Assembly (NCBI GenBank): GCA_018814945.1
Contig: JAHIYT010000085.1
Coordinates: 1 to 6,645 of the forward strand
Source: Patescibacteria group bacterium
GTDB taxonomy: Bacteria > Patescibacteriota > Gracilibacteria > UM-FILTER-43-11
Reading direction: 5' to 3'
DNA length: 6,645 nucleotides
The notes below the pieces were generated by a model, which saw only the letters and a list, made by a program, of their open reading frames with translations, was not told where the DNA came from and made no database searches. Made by a program: the position numbers and the translations under genes. Positions 1 to 5,346 of this stretch are shown here, in pieces (the stretch's first letter is position 1; each line of letters opens with the position of its first letter).

Positions 1-1
1 G

Positions 2-691
2 GCTGACTCTGACATTAGCCAGGTGGTTTTTATTGTGCCTGAAGACAACAAAGCCATTCTTGAATATTTTAAGCCTAAACCTAAAATTGAAAATATTTTA
101 AAAAAAAGGGGCAATAAAGCACTTTTAGCTAAATTAAAGAAAACAGAAAAAGATTTTGAGAAAATATCCTTCACAGCAGCTGTCCAAAAAGAGCCCAAAG
201 GAGATGGGCATGCTGTTTTGCAAGCTAAAGATGCAGTTGGGAATGAACCTTTTTTAGTGCTATTTGGTGATGATATTGTAAAAGGTGATATTCCTGCAGC
301 TAAACAGTTGATTGATAGTTTTGCCGGAGAGGTGGTAATGGCAGTTGAGCAAGTACCAAAAGATTCTATTTCATCGTATGGAGTAATAGAACCTGGTCAA
401 CAGAGGGGCAGACTTTACGAAATAAAAGGGCTTGTGGAAAAGCCAAGTGCAGATGAGGCTCCAAGTGACTTGGGAATAATTGGAAAATACGTATGCCCAC
501 CTGAGATTTTTGAGGCCTTGGAAAATTCCACACATGGGCAGGATGGAGAAATTCGTTTGATAGATGGTTTTATAAAATTGGGCGAATCTCAAAAACTTTG
601 GGCCTATAATATTGAAGGTGAACGTTTTGATACCGGAAAAGCCAAAGGACTGGTTGCCGCAAATAATGCTTTTCTATCCATTAAAAATTGA
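2..691 (+). CDS. galU: UTP-glucose-1-phosphate uridylyltransferase, 3' part (5' end outside window)
   Basis: This enzyme makes UDP-glucose from UTP and glucose-1-phosphate in the cytoplasm, feeding glycan and envelope synthesis. The reading frame is open from base 2, so the GTG at 23 is an internal Val and the gene is cut by the window edge. About 229 residues are visible against roughly 290-300 for the family, so the N-terminal GGxGTR-type nucleotide-binding loop is missing. Visible family blocks, in order: QKEPKGDGHAV (substrate loop), FLVLFGDDI (the acidic metal-binding strand), SYGVIEPG, GLVEKP, the IIGKYV strand, DGEIRLIDG, and a C-terminal GERFDTGKAKG that matches the GxxFDxGxxxG block. 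The TGA stop overlaps a heptamer repeat array. A related nucleotidyltransferase such as RfbA/RmlA is less likely given the GLVEKP and DGEIRLIDG blocks. Confidence 0.93.
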   Translation, partial: ADSDISQVVFIVPEDNKAILEYFKPKPKIENILKKRGNKALLAKLKKTEKDFEKISFTAAVQKEPKGDGHAVLQAKDAVGNEPFLVLFGDDIVKGDIPAAKQLIDSFAGEVVMAVEQVPKDSISSYGVIEPGQQRGRLYEIKGLVEKPSADEAPSDLGIIGKYVCPPEIFEALENSTHGQDGEIRLIDGFIKLGESQKLWAYNIEGERFDTGKAKGLVAANNAFLSIKN

Positions 692-710
692 AGATTCAAG
701 ATTCAAGATT
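687..710 (+). repeat. Heptamer array ATTSAAG at the galU 3' end
   Basis: Three consecutive 7-base words, ATTGAAG (687-693), ATTCAAG (694-700) and ATTCAAG (701-707), are followed by a partial ATT. The galU TGA stop (689-691) lies inside the first word. The unit differs by one base insertion from the 8-mer ATTACAAG repeated just after ychF (5769-5805). No function is evident from the array alone. Confidence 0.8.
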
Positions 711-753
711 AATTCTATCCCCCCTGCCTTCGTGGCAATATTTTCAATCCCAC

Positions 754-782
754 TTGAATTTATAAATTAATTTGTTTAAGAT
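754..782 (+). promoter_or_regulatory. Possible sigma70 promoter for the TPR gene
   Basis: TTGAAT (754-759) and TAAGAT (777-782) are separated by 17 bp in an AT-rich gap. They would start transcription near 789, about 17 nt before the ATG at 806. The -10 match is only moderate, and other hexamers in this AT-rich stretch could be chosen. Confidence 0.35.
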
Positions 783-805
783 TAAGTAACTTTAAAACAT
801 TGAAA

Positions 806-1438
806 ATGGGTGATAGTAAGAAAAATGACAGGGATTTTCCAGAGCATATTGCAGACGCTCTTAATCGCATAGAGGAGCTTAAGCTTAGCGGAGAACATGA
901 AAAATCTATTGATGAAGCTGAGAAACTGCTTTGTGATGACCCAAATTGCGTGGCTGCATTAGAAGAAATTGCAGACAACTATGTGAGTCTTGATAAATTT
1001 GATAGAGCTGAAAAAGCTTGTAATCACGCCTTGAAATTAAACGGAAAAAGCTATACTGCTCACTACATTCTTGGTTTCATTGCATCTCAAAAACAAGATT
1101 GGAAAACTGCGTTGGATCATTTGAAACAAGCAAATGACCTTCACTCAAATAATCCGGAAGTTTTGAGGTGTTTAGGATGGGCGTCTTTTAACAATAACAA
1201 AAGAACTCAGGGAATTGTGATTTTAGAGAGAGCTCTTAATTTAGATCCAGAAAACAGCCTAACATTATGTGATTTGGGTATTTGCTACTTGCAAACTAAA
1301 AATTTCGAGAAAGCTGTTGAGCTTTTAAAACAAGCTATGGATATTGATCCTGATAATTCTCGTATTCAAGAATGTTATATGGCTGCAAAAGGATTTTTGG
1401 ATAGATTCCAGGGGATTAAGAATCAAATTAAAAAATAG
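806..1438 (+). CDS. Tetratricopeptide-repeat protein
   Basis: A 210-residue soluble protein built almost wholly of TPR helix pairs, expected to act as a protein-protein scaffold. No signal peptide or membrane segment is visible. About five repeats can be laid out: residues ~14-47 (ending LLCDDPN), ~48-81 (VAALEEIADNYVSLDKFDRAE), ~82-115 (AHYILGFIASQKQDWKTAL), ~116-149 (VLRCLGWASFNNNKRTQGIVILERALNLDPEN) and ~150-183 (LCDLGICYLQTKNFEKAVELLKQAMDIDPDN). The last two are the cleanest, with the typical G/A-Y and closing LDP/IDP-x-N. The ATG at 806 is preferred over a TTG two codons upstream; neither has a Shine-Dalgarno. The next gene starts 10 nt after the stop, so the two are probably cotranscribed. 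The binding partner cannot be inferred. Confidence 0.88.
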   Translation: MGDSKKNDRDFPEHIADALNRIEELKLSGEHEKSIDEAEKLLCDDPNCVAALEEIADNYVSLDKFDRAEKACNHALKLNGKSYTAHYILGFIASQKQDWKTALDHLKQANDLHSNNPEVLRCLGWASFNNNKRTQGIVILERALNLDPENSLTLCDLGICYLQTKNFEKAVELLKQAMDIDPDNSRIQECYMAAKGFLDRFQGIKNQIKK

Positions 1439-1448
1439 ACTTGCCCTA

Positions 1449-1904
1449 ATGAGCAAAGTTATAAAAGTTATGGGCTTTGGCACCTTTGATGGCCTCCATA
1501 AGGGCCATGTGTTTTTTTTGAGGCAGTTAAAAAAACTTGGAGATGAGATTTATTTGGTAGTAGCTCGTGATCGAAATGTAAAAAGAATTAAGGGTAAAAA
1601 CCCTAAATTTAATGAGAAAGAGAGGCTTGAAATAATTAAGAAAAAGGAAATTGTTGATAAAGTTTTAATAGGACATGCGAAAGACTTCTATCATTGGATA
1701 AATAAATTTCAACCTGATGTAATTGGTCTAGGTTACGATCAAAAGGCTAATATTGATGATTTAAAGCGTACTTTTCCACATATTGAAATCATTAGAATTG
1801 ATGCTCTTGAGCCTGAAAAGTACAAATCTTCTTTATTAAGAACACAGGACTTAGAACACAGGACTCAGTTGACTCCTTACTGTTTTCTGTGTTCTATATC
1901 CTGA
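1449..1904 (+). CDS. HxGH-family nucleotidyltransferase (cytidylyltransferase / RibL-like FAD synthetase)
   Basis: A 151-residue single-domain nucleotidyltransferase that would transfer NMP from CTP or ATP to a phosphorylated small molecule. The signature GTFDGLHKGH is at residues 11-20, with the catalytic HxGH at 17-20. KFNEKERLEII (53-63) is the usual helix after the variable loop. GLGYDQ (93-98) resembles the archaeal-type FAD synthetase (RibL) and glycerol-3-phosphate cytidylyltransferase group. YKSSLLR (125-131) is the position of the second nucleotide-binding motif near the C-terminus. The substrate (FMN, glycerol-3-phosphate or other) cannot be decided. The ATG at 1449 is chosen because the 35 codons upstream in frame overlap the TPR gene and look non-coding. 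Residues 132-151 are encoded by a repeat/hairpin element and are probably an acquired tail; the stop lies in the hairpin's right arm. Confidence 0.85.
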   Translation: MSKVIKVMGFGTFDGLHKGHVFFLRQLKKLGDEIYLVVARDRNVKRIKGKNPKFNEKERLEIIKKKEIVDKVLIGHAKDFYHWINKFQPDVIGLGYDQKANIDDLKRTFPHIEIIRIDALEPEKYKSSLLRTQDLEHRTQLTPYCFLCSIS

Positions 1905-1911
1905 GTCCTGT
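1841..1911. repeat. Two inverted arrays of heptamer words
   Basis: On the plus strand four 7-base words follow without gaps: AACACAG (1841-1847), GACTTAG (1848-1854), AACACAG (1855-1861) and GACTCAG (1862-1868). Read on the minus strand from 1911 downward, the facing arm gives ACAG, then GACTCAG, GATATAG, AACACAG, AAAACAG and TAAGGAG, again in strict 7-base steps. GACTCAG and AACACAG occur in both arms. Nearly every word ends in YAG. The left arm begins inside the coding sequence of the nucleotidyltransferase. Confidence 0.75.
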
Positions 1912-1917
1912 TTTTTT
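1858..1917 (+). terminator. Rho-independent-type terminator formed by the heptamer arrays
   Basis: ACAGGACTCAG (1858-1868) pairs perfectly over 11 bp with CTGAGTCCTGT (1901-1911), directly followed by a run of T (T7 at 1911-1917). The loop is long (32 nt), and an alternative 9-bp pairing exists between AGAACACAG (1853-1861) and CTGTGTTCT (1888-1896). It ends the TPR/nucleotidyltransferase transcript ahead of the ftsX promoter. Confidence 0.65.
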
Positions 1918-1928
1918 GAATAAATCTA

Positions 1929-1958
1929 TTGTACAAGGGTGAGTGTTTTTGTTATATT
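1929..1958 (+). promoter_or_regulatory. Extended -10 promoter for ftsX-recO
   Basis: TTGTAC (1929-1934), an 18-bp spacer, and TATATT (1953-1958) preceded by TGT, an extended -10. Transcription would begin near 1965, leaving a leader of about 17 nt before the ATG at 1982. It lies just after the terminator of the preceding pair. Confidence 0.6.
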
Positions 1959-1981
1959 TAACTTGAAGCAAAAAACAAAAA

Positions 1982-2959
1982 ATGCCTTTCTCAAAAAATA
2001 TAAAAAAATACTCGACTTGGCTTAAACGAGCTCTGCTGAATGCATGGCATAATTTGTTGAGAAATAAACTTCTTTCCATAGCTACGATTGTGATAATCTC
2101 ACTAATGTTTTTTGTTTTTAATTTAGTTCTTGCACTTAGTTATGCGGCTGAGTCGGTTATTGCGAATGTGGGTGAAAAATTGGATATTAGCATTGAAATA
2201 CAACCAACCGTAGAGGATTACAACATTCAAATATTTGCAGAAAATCTGCGTAAAAGACCTGAAGTAAAGGAGGTTGTTTATGTTAGTAAAGCTGAAGCCT
2301 TAGACCGTTTTGGTTCTAAATATCCAAATATTATTTCCTTTTTAGATCACCATCAGCTTACAAACCCACTACCAAATGTTATAAGGATTGTTAATTACGA
2401 TGTTGCTGATAATAACGTAATTATTTCATACTTGCAGGAACCGCAATTCAGCCAGATAGTTAATCAGGAAAAGCTTTCACAGGATATAGACCAGAAGACT
2501 AGGAATGAGAAAATTTTAGATATTACTCGTTTTATTCAAAGAATTGGTACGTGGTTGATTTTAATATTTGCTTTTGTTGGTATTTTGATAATCTTTAACA
2601 GCATTAATATCAACATTCATACCCACAAGCATGAAATACATATTATGAAGCTGGTGGGTGCAAAACACAGTTTTATAAGGGCAGGTTTTATATTTGAAGG
2701 CATTGTATTTGCTGTATCGGCGTTACTTGTGAGCATTGGCTTTTCTCGCTTTGTATTGGCATACTTAACCAGAAATTTGGTGGCTATAATAAGTAATGAG
2801 AACTTGCTCGCGGGTCTTAATTCAATTCTCTGGCATTTTGAGGAGAGATTTTGGATTACTTTGAGTTGGCAAATGCTTGCGGCAGTAGTTGCCGGAATAC
2901 TTAGTAGTTATTTGGCTATCGAACTATATTTACGTAAAAAACACTATTTTAATTATTAA
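1982..2959 (+). CDS. ftsX: Cell division ABC transporter membrane subunit FtsX
   Basis: A 325-residue integral membrane protein of the FtsX/permease family. In other bacteria it pairs with the ATPase FtsE at the septum and activates peptidoglycan hydrolases through its outer loop. The fold order is typical: a basic cytoplasmic N-terminus with RALLNAWHNLLRNKLLS, TM1 (~33-55), a large extracytoplasmic domain (~58-188) with VKEVVYVSKAEALDRF (95-110) and NPLPNVIRI (128-136), TM2 (~190-208), the cytoplasmic segment HKHEIHIMKLVGAKHSFIRAGFIFEG (~215-240) expected to contact FtsE, TM3 (~238-260) and TM4 (~293-315). The ATG has an A-rich leader and no Shine-Dalgarno. No ftsE lies directly upstream, where it usually is; instead this gene has its own promoter. 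Its TAA overlaps the recO ATG by one base (TAATG), suggesting translational coupling. Confidence 0.93.
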   Translation: MPFSKNIKKYSTWLKRALLNAWHNLLRNKLLSIATIVIISLMFFVFNLVLALSYAAESVIANVGEKLDISIEIQPTVEDYNIQIFAENLRKRPEVKEVVYVSKAEALDRFGSKYPNIISFLDHHQLTNPLPNVIRIVNYDVADNNVIISYLQEPQFSQIVNQEKLSQDIDQKTRNEKILDITRFIQRIGTWLILIFAFVGILIIFNSININIHTHKHEIHIMKLVGAKHSFIRAGFIFEGIVFAVSALLVSIGFSRFVLAYLTRNLVAIISNENLLAGLNSILWHFEERFWITLSWQMLAAVVAGILSSYLAIELYLRKKHYFNY

Positions 2960-3705
2960 TGAATAAACACACAAAAACCGAAGGAATAATCTTAAAACGC
3001 ATTAATTTAAACGATGCTGATCAGATATTAACTGTGCTAACCAAAGATATTGGAAAAGTGTGTGTGCATGCAAAAGGATGCAGGCGAACCAAAAGTAAGT
3101 TCTGCGGAAAACTAGATCTTTTGTATAAAATAAAGTTTACCTCTTTTAAGGGTAGAAATTTGGAATATTTGAATGAGGTAGAGCCAATTCATAATTGGGA
3201 ATTTCATAAAGCGGATTTAAGGACACAAAGTATTTTATTTTATATCGCAGAACTAACTCACAGGCTTATCCAGGATGAACAACAAATAGATGGAGTTTAC
3301 GAACTTGCTGTAGATACTTTAAACCAAATAGATAGCGAAAATGAAAAGAGTGAATTGGTTTTATATGCCTTCACTATAAAATTACTTGGCCTTCTTGGTT
3401 TTATGGCTCCATGGAACAAATGTGCTCGTAGTAATAAAGAATTGGATCTATCTGAGCCACTATTTTTGAGTTTGCAGGATGGGAGCGTGGTAAGAAGTGG
3501 TTATAACTCTCCATCCGATCCAAGGCTTACTCCCCCACTAATTAAATGGGTTAATTTCATGCAAAAGTATCCTTTCCCTGCCATAGCAAAAGTTGCGCCG
3601 AACAAAGGAGAGAAAATTCAAGTCTGGCATTTGATTAAAATGATGCTTGAGAATCTTTTGAATTATTCAATCAAGTCTGAGGAATTTTTGAAGATGGTGA
3701 GCTAA
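2959..3705 (+). CDS. recO: DNA repair protein RecO
   Basis: A 248-residue cytoplasmic recombination mediator. With RecR it loads RecA on SSB-coated DNA and anneals single strands. The N-terminal OB fold is clear: TEGIILKRINLNDADQILTVLTKDIGKV (7-34), then VHAKGCRRTKSKFCGKLDLL (36-55), the usual AKGxRRxKSxxxGxLxxL block that binds DNA/SSB. The helical C-terminal domain follows (~80-248) with KLLGLLGF (141-148). The family often has a four-cysteine zinc finger after this helix; here only C155 remains (WNKCARSNKE), so the finger is lost. The protein length is normal. The start overlaps the ftsX stop, so both probably come from the same transcript. It converges on the next gene with three bases between the stops. 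Confidence 0.92.
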   Translation: MNKHTKTEGIILKRINLNDADQILTVLTKDIGKVCVHAKGCRRTKSKFCGKLDLLYKIKFTSFKGRNLEYLNEVEPIHNWEFHKADLRTQSILFYIAELTHRLIQDEQQIDGVYELAVDTLNQIDSENEKSELVLYAFTIKLLGLLGFMAPWNKCARSNKELDLSEPLFLSLQDGSVVRSGYNSPSDPRLTPPLIKWVNFMQKYPFPAIAKVAPNKGEKIQVWHLIKMMLENLLNYSIKSEEFLKMVS

Positions 3706-3708
3706 GTT

Positions 3709-3999
3709 TTAGTGCTCAGTATCATTTCCTTGTCGGAAAATACCGTCGAATTTATCGGCGTAAGCTCTTGAATAGCCAACAGTGCTTCTTCGACCATCAT
3801 TACTAGCAAAACGATCCATAGCTTCTCTGCCTTCTTCGATTAATCCGGCTACACTTTTGGCTATTTTAGCTACATTTTCGGGATCACTCATTGGGCAATC
3901 AGGATCACTACAAACAGCTTCCTCTGGATTTAGAACATTTCCTTGTTCATCTATTTCTACAATAACTGATGGAACAAATTCTTCGTTTCTTTCTGGCAT
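3709..3999 (-). CDS. Small acidic protein of unknown function
   Basis: Not recognised. From the ATG at 3999 it is 96 residues, soluble and acidic, with no signal peptide or membrane segment. The N-terminal half has a short beta-like segment (VPSVIVEIDEQGNVLNPEEA) followed by CSDPDC (C30, C35), a pair that could bind a metal or form a disulfide. The C-terminal half (~40-70) should be helical (ENVAKIAKSVAGLIEEGREAMDRF), ending in a polar tail. An in-frame TTG at 4029 would add ten residues, but the promoter at 4028-4055 would start transcription near 4021, downstream of that TTG, so the ATG is chosen. Codon use and composition look like the neighbours, and the strong promoter supports a real gene. 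Transcription faces recO with three bases between stops and no visible terminator. Confidence 0.72.
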   Translation of the reverse strand: MPERNEEFVPSVIVEIDEQGNVLNPEEAVCSDPDCPMSDPENVAKIAKSVAGLIEEGREAMDRFASNDGRRSTVGYSRAYADKFDGIFRQGNDTEH

Positions 4000-4027
4000 G
4001 GCAACTTTAGTTAAAAAATAGTGTTTC

Positions 4028-4055
4028 AATATACACTAGTTTTTGGAGATGTCAA
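4028..4055 (-). promoter_or_regulatory. Sigma70 promoter for the small acidic gene
   Basis: On the minus strand TTGACA (4055-4050), a perfect -35, is followed by 16 bp and TATATT (4033-4028). The predicted start is near 4021, about 22 nt upstream of the ATG at 3999. This decides the start codon. It stands back to back with the plus-strand promoter at 4068-4095, with 12 bp between the two -35 boxes. Confidence 0.65.
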
Positions 4056-4067
4056 AAAAATATTTAT

Positions 4068-4095
4068 TTGCAAATCATAATAAATTTGTTAGAAT
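4068..4095 (+). promoter_or_regulatory. Extended -10 promoter reading toward the tRNA
   Basis: TTGCAA (4068-4073), 16 bp, then TAGAAT (4090-4095) preceded by TGT at 4087-4089. The start would be near 4102, giving a leader of about 125 nt before the tRNA that would have to be processed off by RNase P. A closer tRNA promoter is not obvious. Confidence 0.5.
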
Positions 4096-4102
4096 CGTCT
4101 AG

Positions 4103-4226
4103 CACTGTTCAATAGGGTAACACTTGAATTCATTGTAATTTTCTACGCAAATCACTTCTAAATTCATGCTTACTGCACTACGTCTTACGGACTAGTTTCG
4201 TTCGCACCGTGTTACTCGCTACTCGC
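4103..4226 (+). other. tRNA leader region with a GC-rich, CpG-rich 3' half
   Basis: No gene is recognised here. Bases 4171-4226 are about half G+C (29 of 56 bases), clearly richer than the surrounding spacers, and hold several CG dinucleotides. They end with a perfect tandem heptamer, TACTCGC at 4213-4219 and 4220-4226, directly abutting base 1 of the tRNA. The region could be a transcribed leader, a remnant of another RNA gene, or a dispersed repeat. Confidence 0.4.
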
Positions 4227-4303
4227 GCGGGTGTAGCTCAGTTGATTAGAGCGCTGCCTTGCCATGGCAGAGGTCGAGGGTTTGAGCCCCTTCACCCGCT
4301 CCA
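4227..4303 (+). tRNA. trnG: tRNA-Gly (anticodon GCC)
   Basis: A 77-nt cloverleaf with encoded CCA (4301-4303). The acceptor GCGGGTG pairs with CACCCGC, the D stem GCTC with GAGC, and the anticodon stem CTGCC with GGCAG around loop TTGCCAT (GCC at 4261-4263). The T stem GAGGG pairs with CCCTT, with one G-T at 49-65. GCC reads the GGC and GGU glycine codons. The discriminator is T. Two normally invariant bases are changed together: the D loop AGTTGATTA has A at position 19 (usually G), and the T loop TTTGAGC has T at position 56 (usually C). The 19-56 tertiary pair would therefore be A-U instead of G-C. The rest of the molecule looks functional. Confidence 0.96.
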
Positions 4304-4339
4304 TAAAAAAGGATTAGATAATAATTATCTCTTCCTTTT
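4304..4339 (-). terminator. Terminator hairpin between nuclease gene and tRNA
   Basis: AAAAGGA (4307-4313) pairs with TCCTTTT (4333-4339), and inside it AGATAA (4316-4321) pairs with TTATCT (4325-4330), with a 2x2 internal mismatch and a 3-nt loop. On the minus strand the hairpin is followed by six T, so it best serves the nuclease gene, whose stop codon lies within the hairpin. In the plus direction the tract after the stem is poor, but the hairpin begins four bases after the tRNA CCA and may also end that transcript. Confidence 0.6.
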
Positions 4340-4936
4340 ACTCTTGTAATAATTTGTACACAAACCCTTTCGGATAAGCTGTCTGCTAAGCTGAACGCCG
4401 TTTTGAAGGTAATATTCAGTTACTTTTCTTCCATATGGGTCGTTGTGATATTTTGGCATTAGATAACCATGGCCGTTACCAAACATACTCCTTGATCTAT
4501 TTTTTGCTTTTCTTCCCTCTTTAACTTGTTTCTTACATTCTTTTTTACCACTTCTCATGCATTTTTCATTCTCCCAACTTTCAGGACATTCTACGCTTCT
4601 AAGGCGGACTCTCATAATTCGACCATTGTGATTTTTTAGTCTTACATCAAAAGTATCACCATCTACAACACAAACTACATCAACTGGCTCTTTTCCTGTC
4701 AAAAATGGACCTGGTTTTGGCTTCTTGCCTTTGCAAATTGGAATTATTTTGGCCTTTTCCTTCTCGGCTTGTTCTGGTTCTGGATCCGGAGCTTGTTCAA
4801 TAGATTGAGGATCAAACTCCTCCTGTATATCTTCAATTATAAGATTACATCCGGAAAGTCCGGCCAAAACAAGAATGGCGGCCAATCTTCCAAATGGAAT
4901 TGTTGGTCTTTCGGGTAATTCCGGGTTGTTTCTCAT
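4325..4936 (-). CDS. Secreted lipoprotein nuclease (staphylococcal nuclease / thermonuclease fold)
   Basis: A 203-residue surface nuclease expected to degrade extracellular DNA or RNA, plausibly for nucleotide salvage. The N-terminus has a hydrophobic stretch and a lipobox, LSGC (27-30), so C30 should be lipidated after signal-peptidase II cleavage. A charged linker rich in E, P and K follows (~35-80). The SNase domain spans ~82-195. VDGDT (91-95) carries the metal-binding Asp D94, VRL supplies R111, VECPE (115-119) supplies the general-base-position E119, and DPYGR (166-170) supplies R170. The calcium-ligand Asp of VDTPE in the classic enzyme is Glu here (E116). Six cysteines in the mature part besides C30 could form disulfides, fitting export. 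The C-terminus is very basic (KSKRKR). No Shine-Dalgarno is seen. The gene has its own promoter with a palindrome. Confidence 0.9.
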   Translation of the reverse strand: MRNNPELPERPTIPFGRLAAILVLAGLSGCNLIIEDIQEEFDPQSIEQAPDPEPEQAEKEKAKIIPICKGKKPKPGPFLTGKEPVDVVCVVDGDTFDVRLKNHNGRIMRVRLRSVECPESWENEKCMRSGKKECKKQVKEGRKAKNRSRSMFGNGHGYLMPKYHNDPYGRKVTEYYLQNGVQLSRQLIRKGLCTNYYKSKRKR

Positions 4937-4950
4937 TGAGGGGTGGTTAT

Positions 4951-4989
4951 TTGGTTTATAATTAAACCAAGTAAATGAGAATTTGTCAA
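4951..4989 (-). promoter_or_regulatory. Strong promoter with overlapping palindromic operator-like site
   Basis: On the minus strand TTGACA (4989-4984), 17 bp, then TTTAAT (4966-4961) preceded by TGG, an extended -10. The start would be near 4954, about 18 nt before the nuclease ATG. A perfect 8-bp inverted repeat, TTGGTTTA (4951-4958) and TAAACCAA (4963-4970) around TAAT, covers the -10 and start site, the classic place for a repressor site. It could instead be an RNA hairpin only in a longer transcript reading through from upstream. Confidence 0.65.
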
Positions 4990-4992
4990 TGC

Positions 4993-5316
4993 TTATTGAG
5001 GAATTTTGGAGAGCTCGCAGATTAAATCGAAATTATCATCTGGGGCAGTGCGGTTATAAGATTTATGGGCGCATTCCTGACACATGTGAATTATACGAGT
5101 CCCCTTCTTTTTATTCAGCTCTATGCCAATTGGCTTCATAAGGCCTTTACATTCATTTGCGCGATCACCCGGTACGTCTAAATCTACATGCAAAGAATAT
5201 AAGCAAAATGAACAATGGTTACGACAACTTCCACCAGGATGAGGCTCTACTTTAATTCTGCATTTTTGACATACAAAACCCTCGTTGTTTTGAATCATAT
5301 TCTTGCGTATGTGCAT
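4993..5316 (-). CDS. RNHCP-domain zinc-ribbon protein
   Basis: A 107-residue cytoplasmic protein of the RNHCP family, named for its central motif; its biochemical role is not established. Three CxxC knuckles can be seen: C16-C19 (FVCQKC), C35-C38 (RNHCSFC, residues 32-38) and C79-C82 (HMCQEC), with further cysteines C31, C56 and C100. Family blocks are in order: PGGSCRNHC, SLHVD, VPGDRANECKGLMKPIG (48-64), RIIHMCQEC and APDD (91-94). The family's P after RNHC is S here. Two candidate ATGs exist (5316 and 5298); the first is taken, although AAGG sits directly against it. It lies downstream of the four-helix unit, whose left inverted repeat ends 12 nt before its start, so its own promoter, if any, overlaps that repeat. 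Confidence 0.87.
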   Translation of the reverse strand: MHIRKNMIQNNEGFVCQKCRIKVEPHPGGSCRNHCSFCLYSLHVDLDVPGDRANECKGLMKPIGIELNKKKGTRIIHMCQECAHKSYNRTAPDDNFDLICELSKIPQ

Positions 5317-5328
5317 CCTTATTGCAAT

Positions 5329-5346
5329 ATTAGTTATTACAAGATT
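5329..5346. repeat. Left 18-bp inverted repeat of the four-helix unit
   Basis: It is perfectly complementary to 5769-5786 and begins 6 nt after the four-helix stop codon (minus strand). It contains the ATTACAAG word also seen at the ychF 3' end. Confidence 0.8.

Noticed and set aside
725..744. TGCC/GGCA hairpin followed by ATATTTT after galU as a terminator
   Set aside because: The stem is only 4 bp and the T tract is interrupted; no reliable terminator.
1344..1448. N-terminal extension of the nucleotidyltransferase by 35 codons
   Set aside because: It overlaps the TPR gene in another frame, has no family similarity, and the HxGH fold normally begins a few residues before GTFD, matching the ATG at 1449.
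4000..4029. TTG start at 4029 for the small acidic gene
   Set aside because: The strong TTGACA/TATATT promoter would start transcription near 4021, inside this extension, so the ATG at 3999 is better.
4099..4167. Minus-strand mini-ORF of 22 codons with three cysteines upstream of the tRNA
   Set aside because: Too short to judge, no visible start signal or homology, and it runs against the promoter in the same place.
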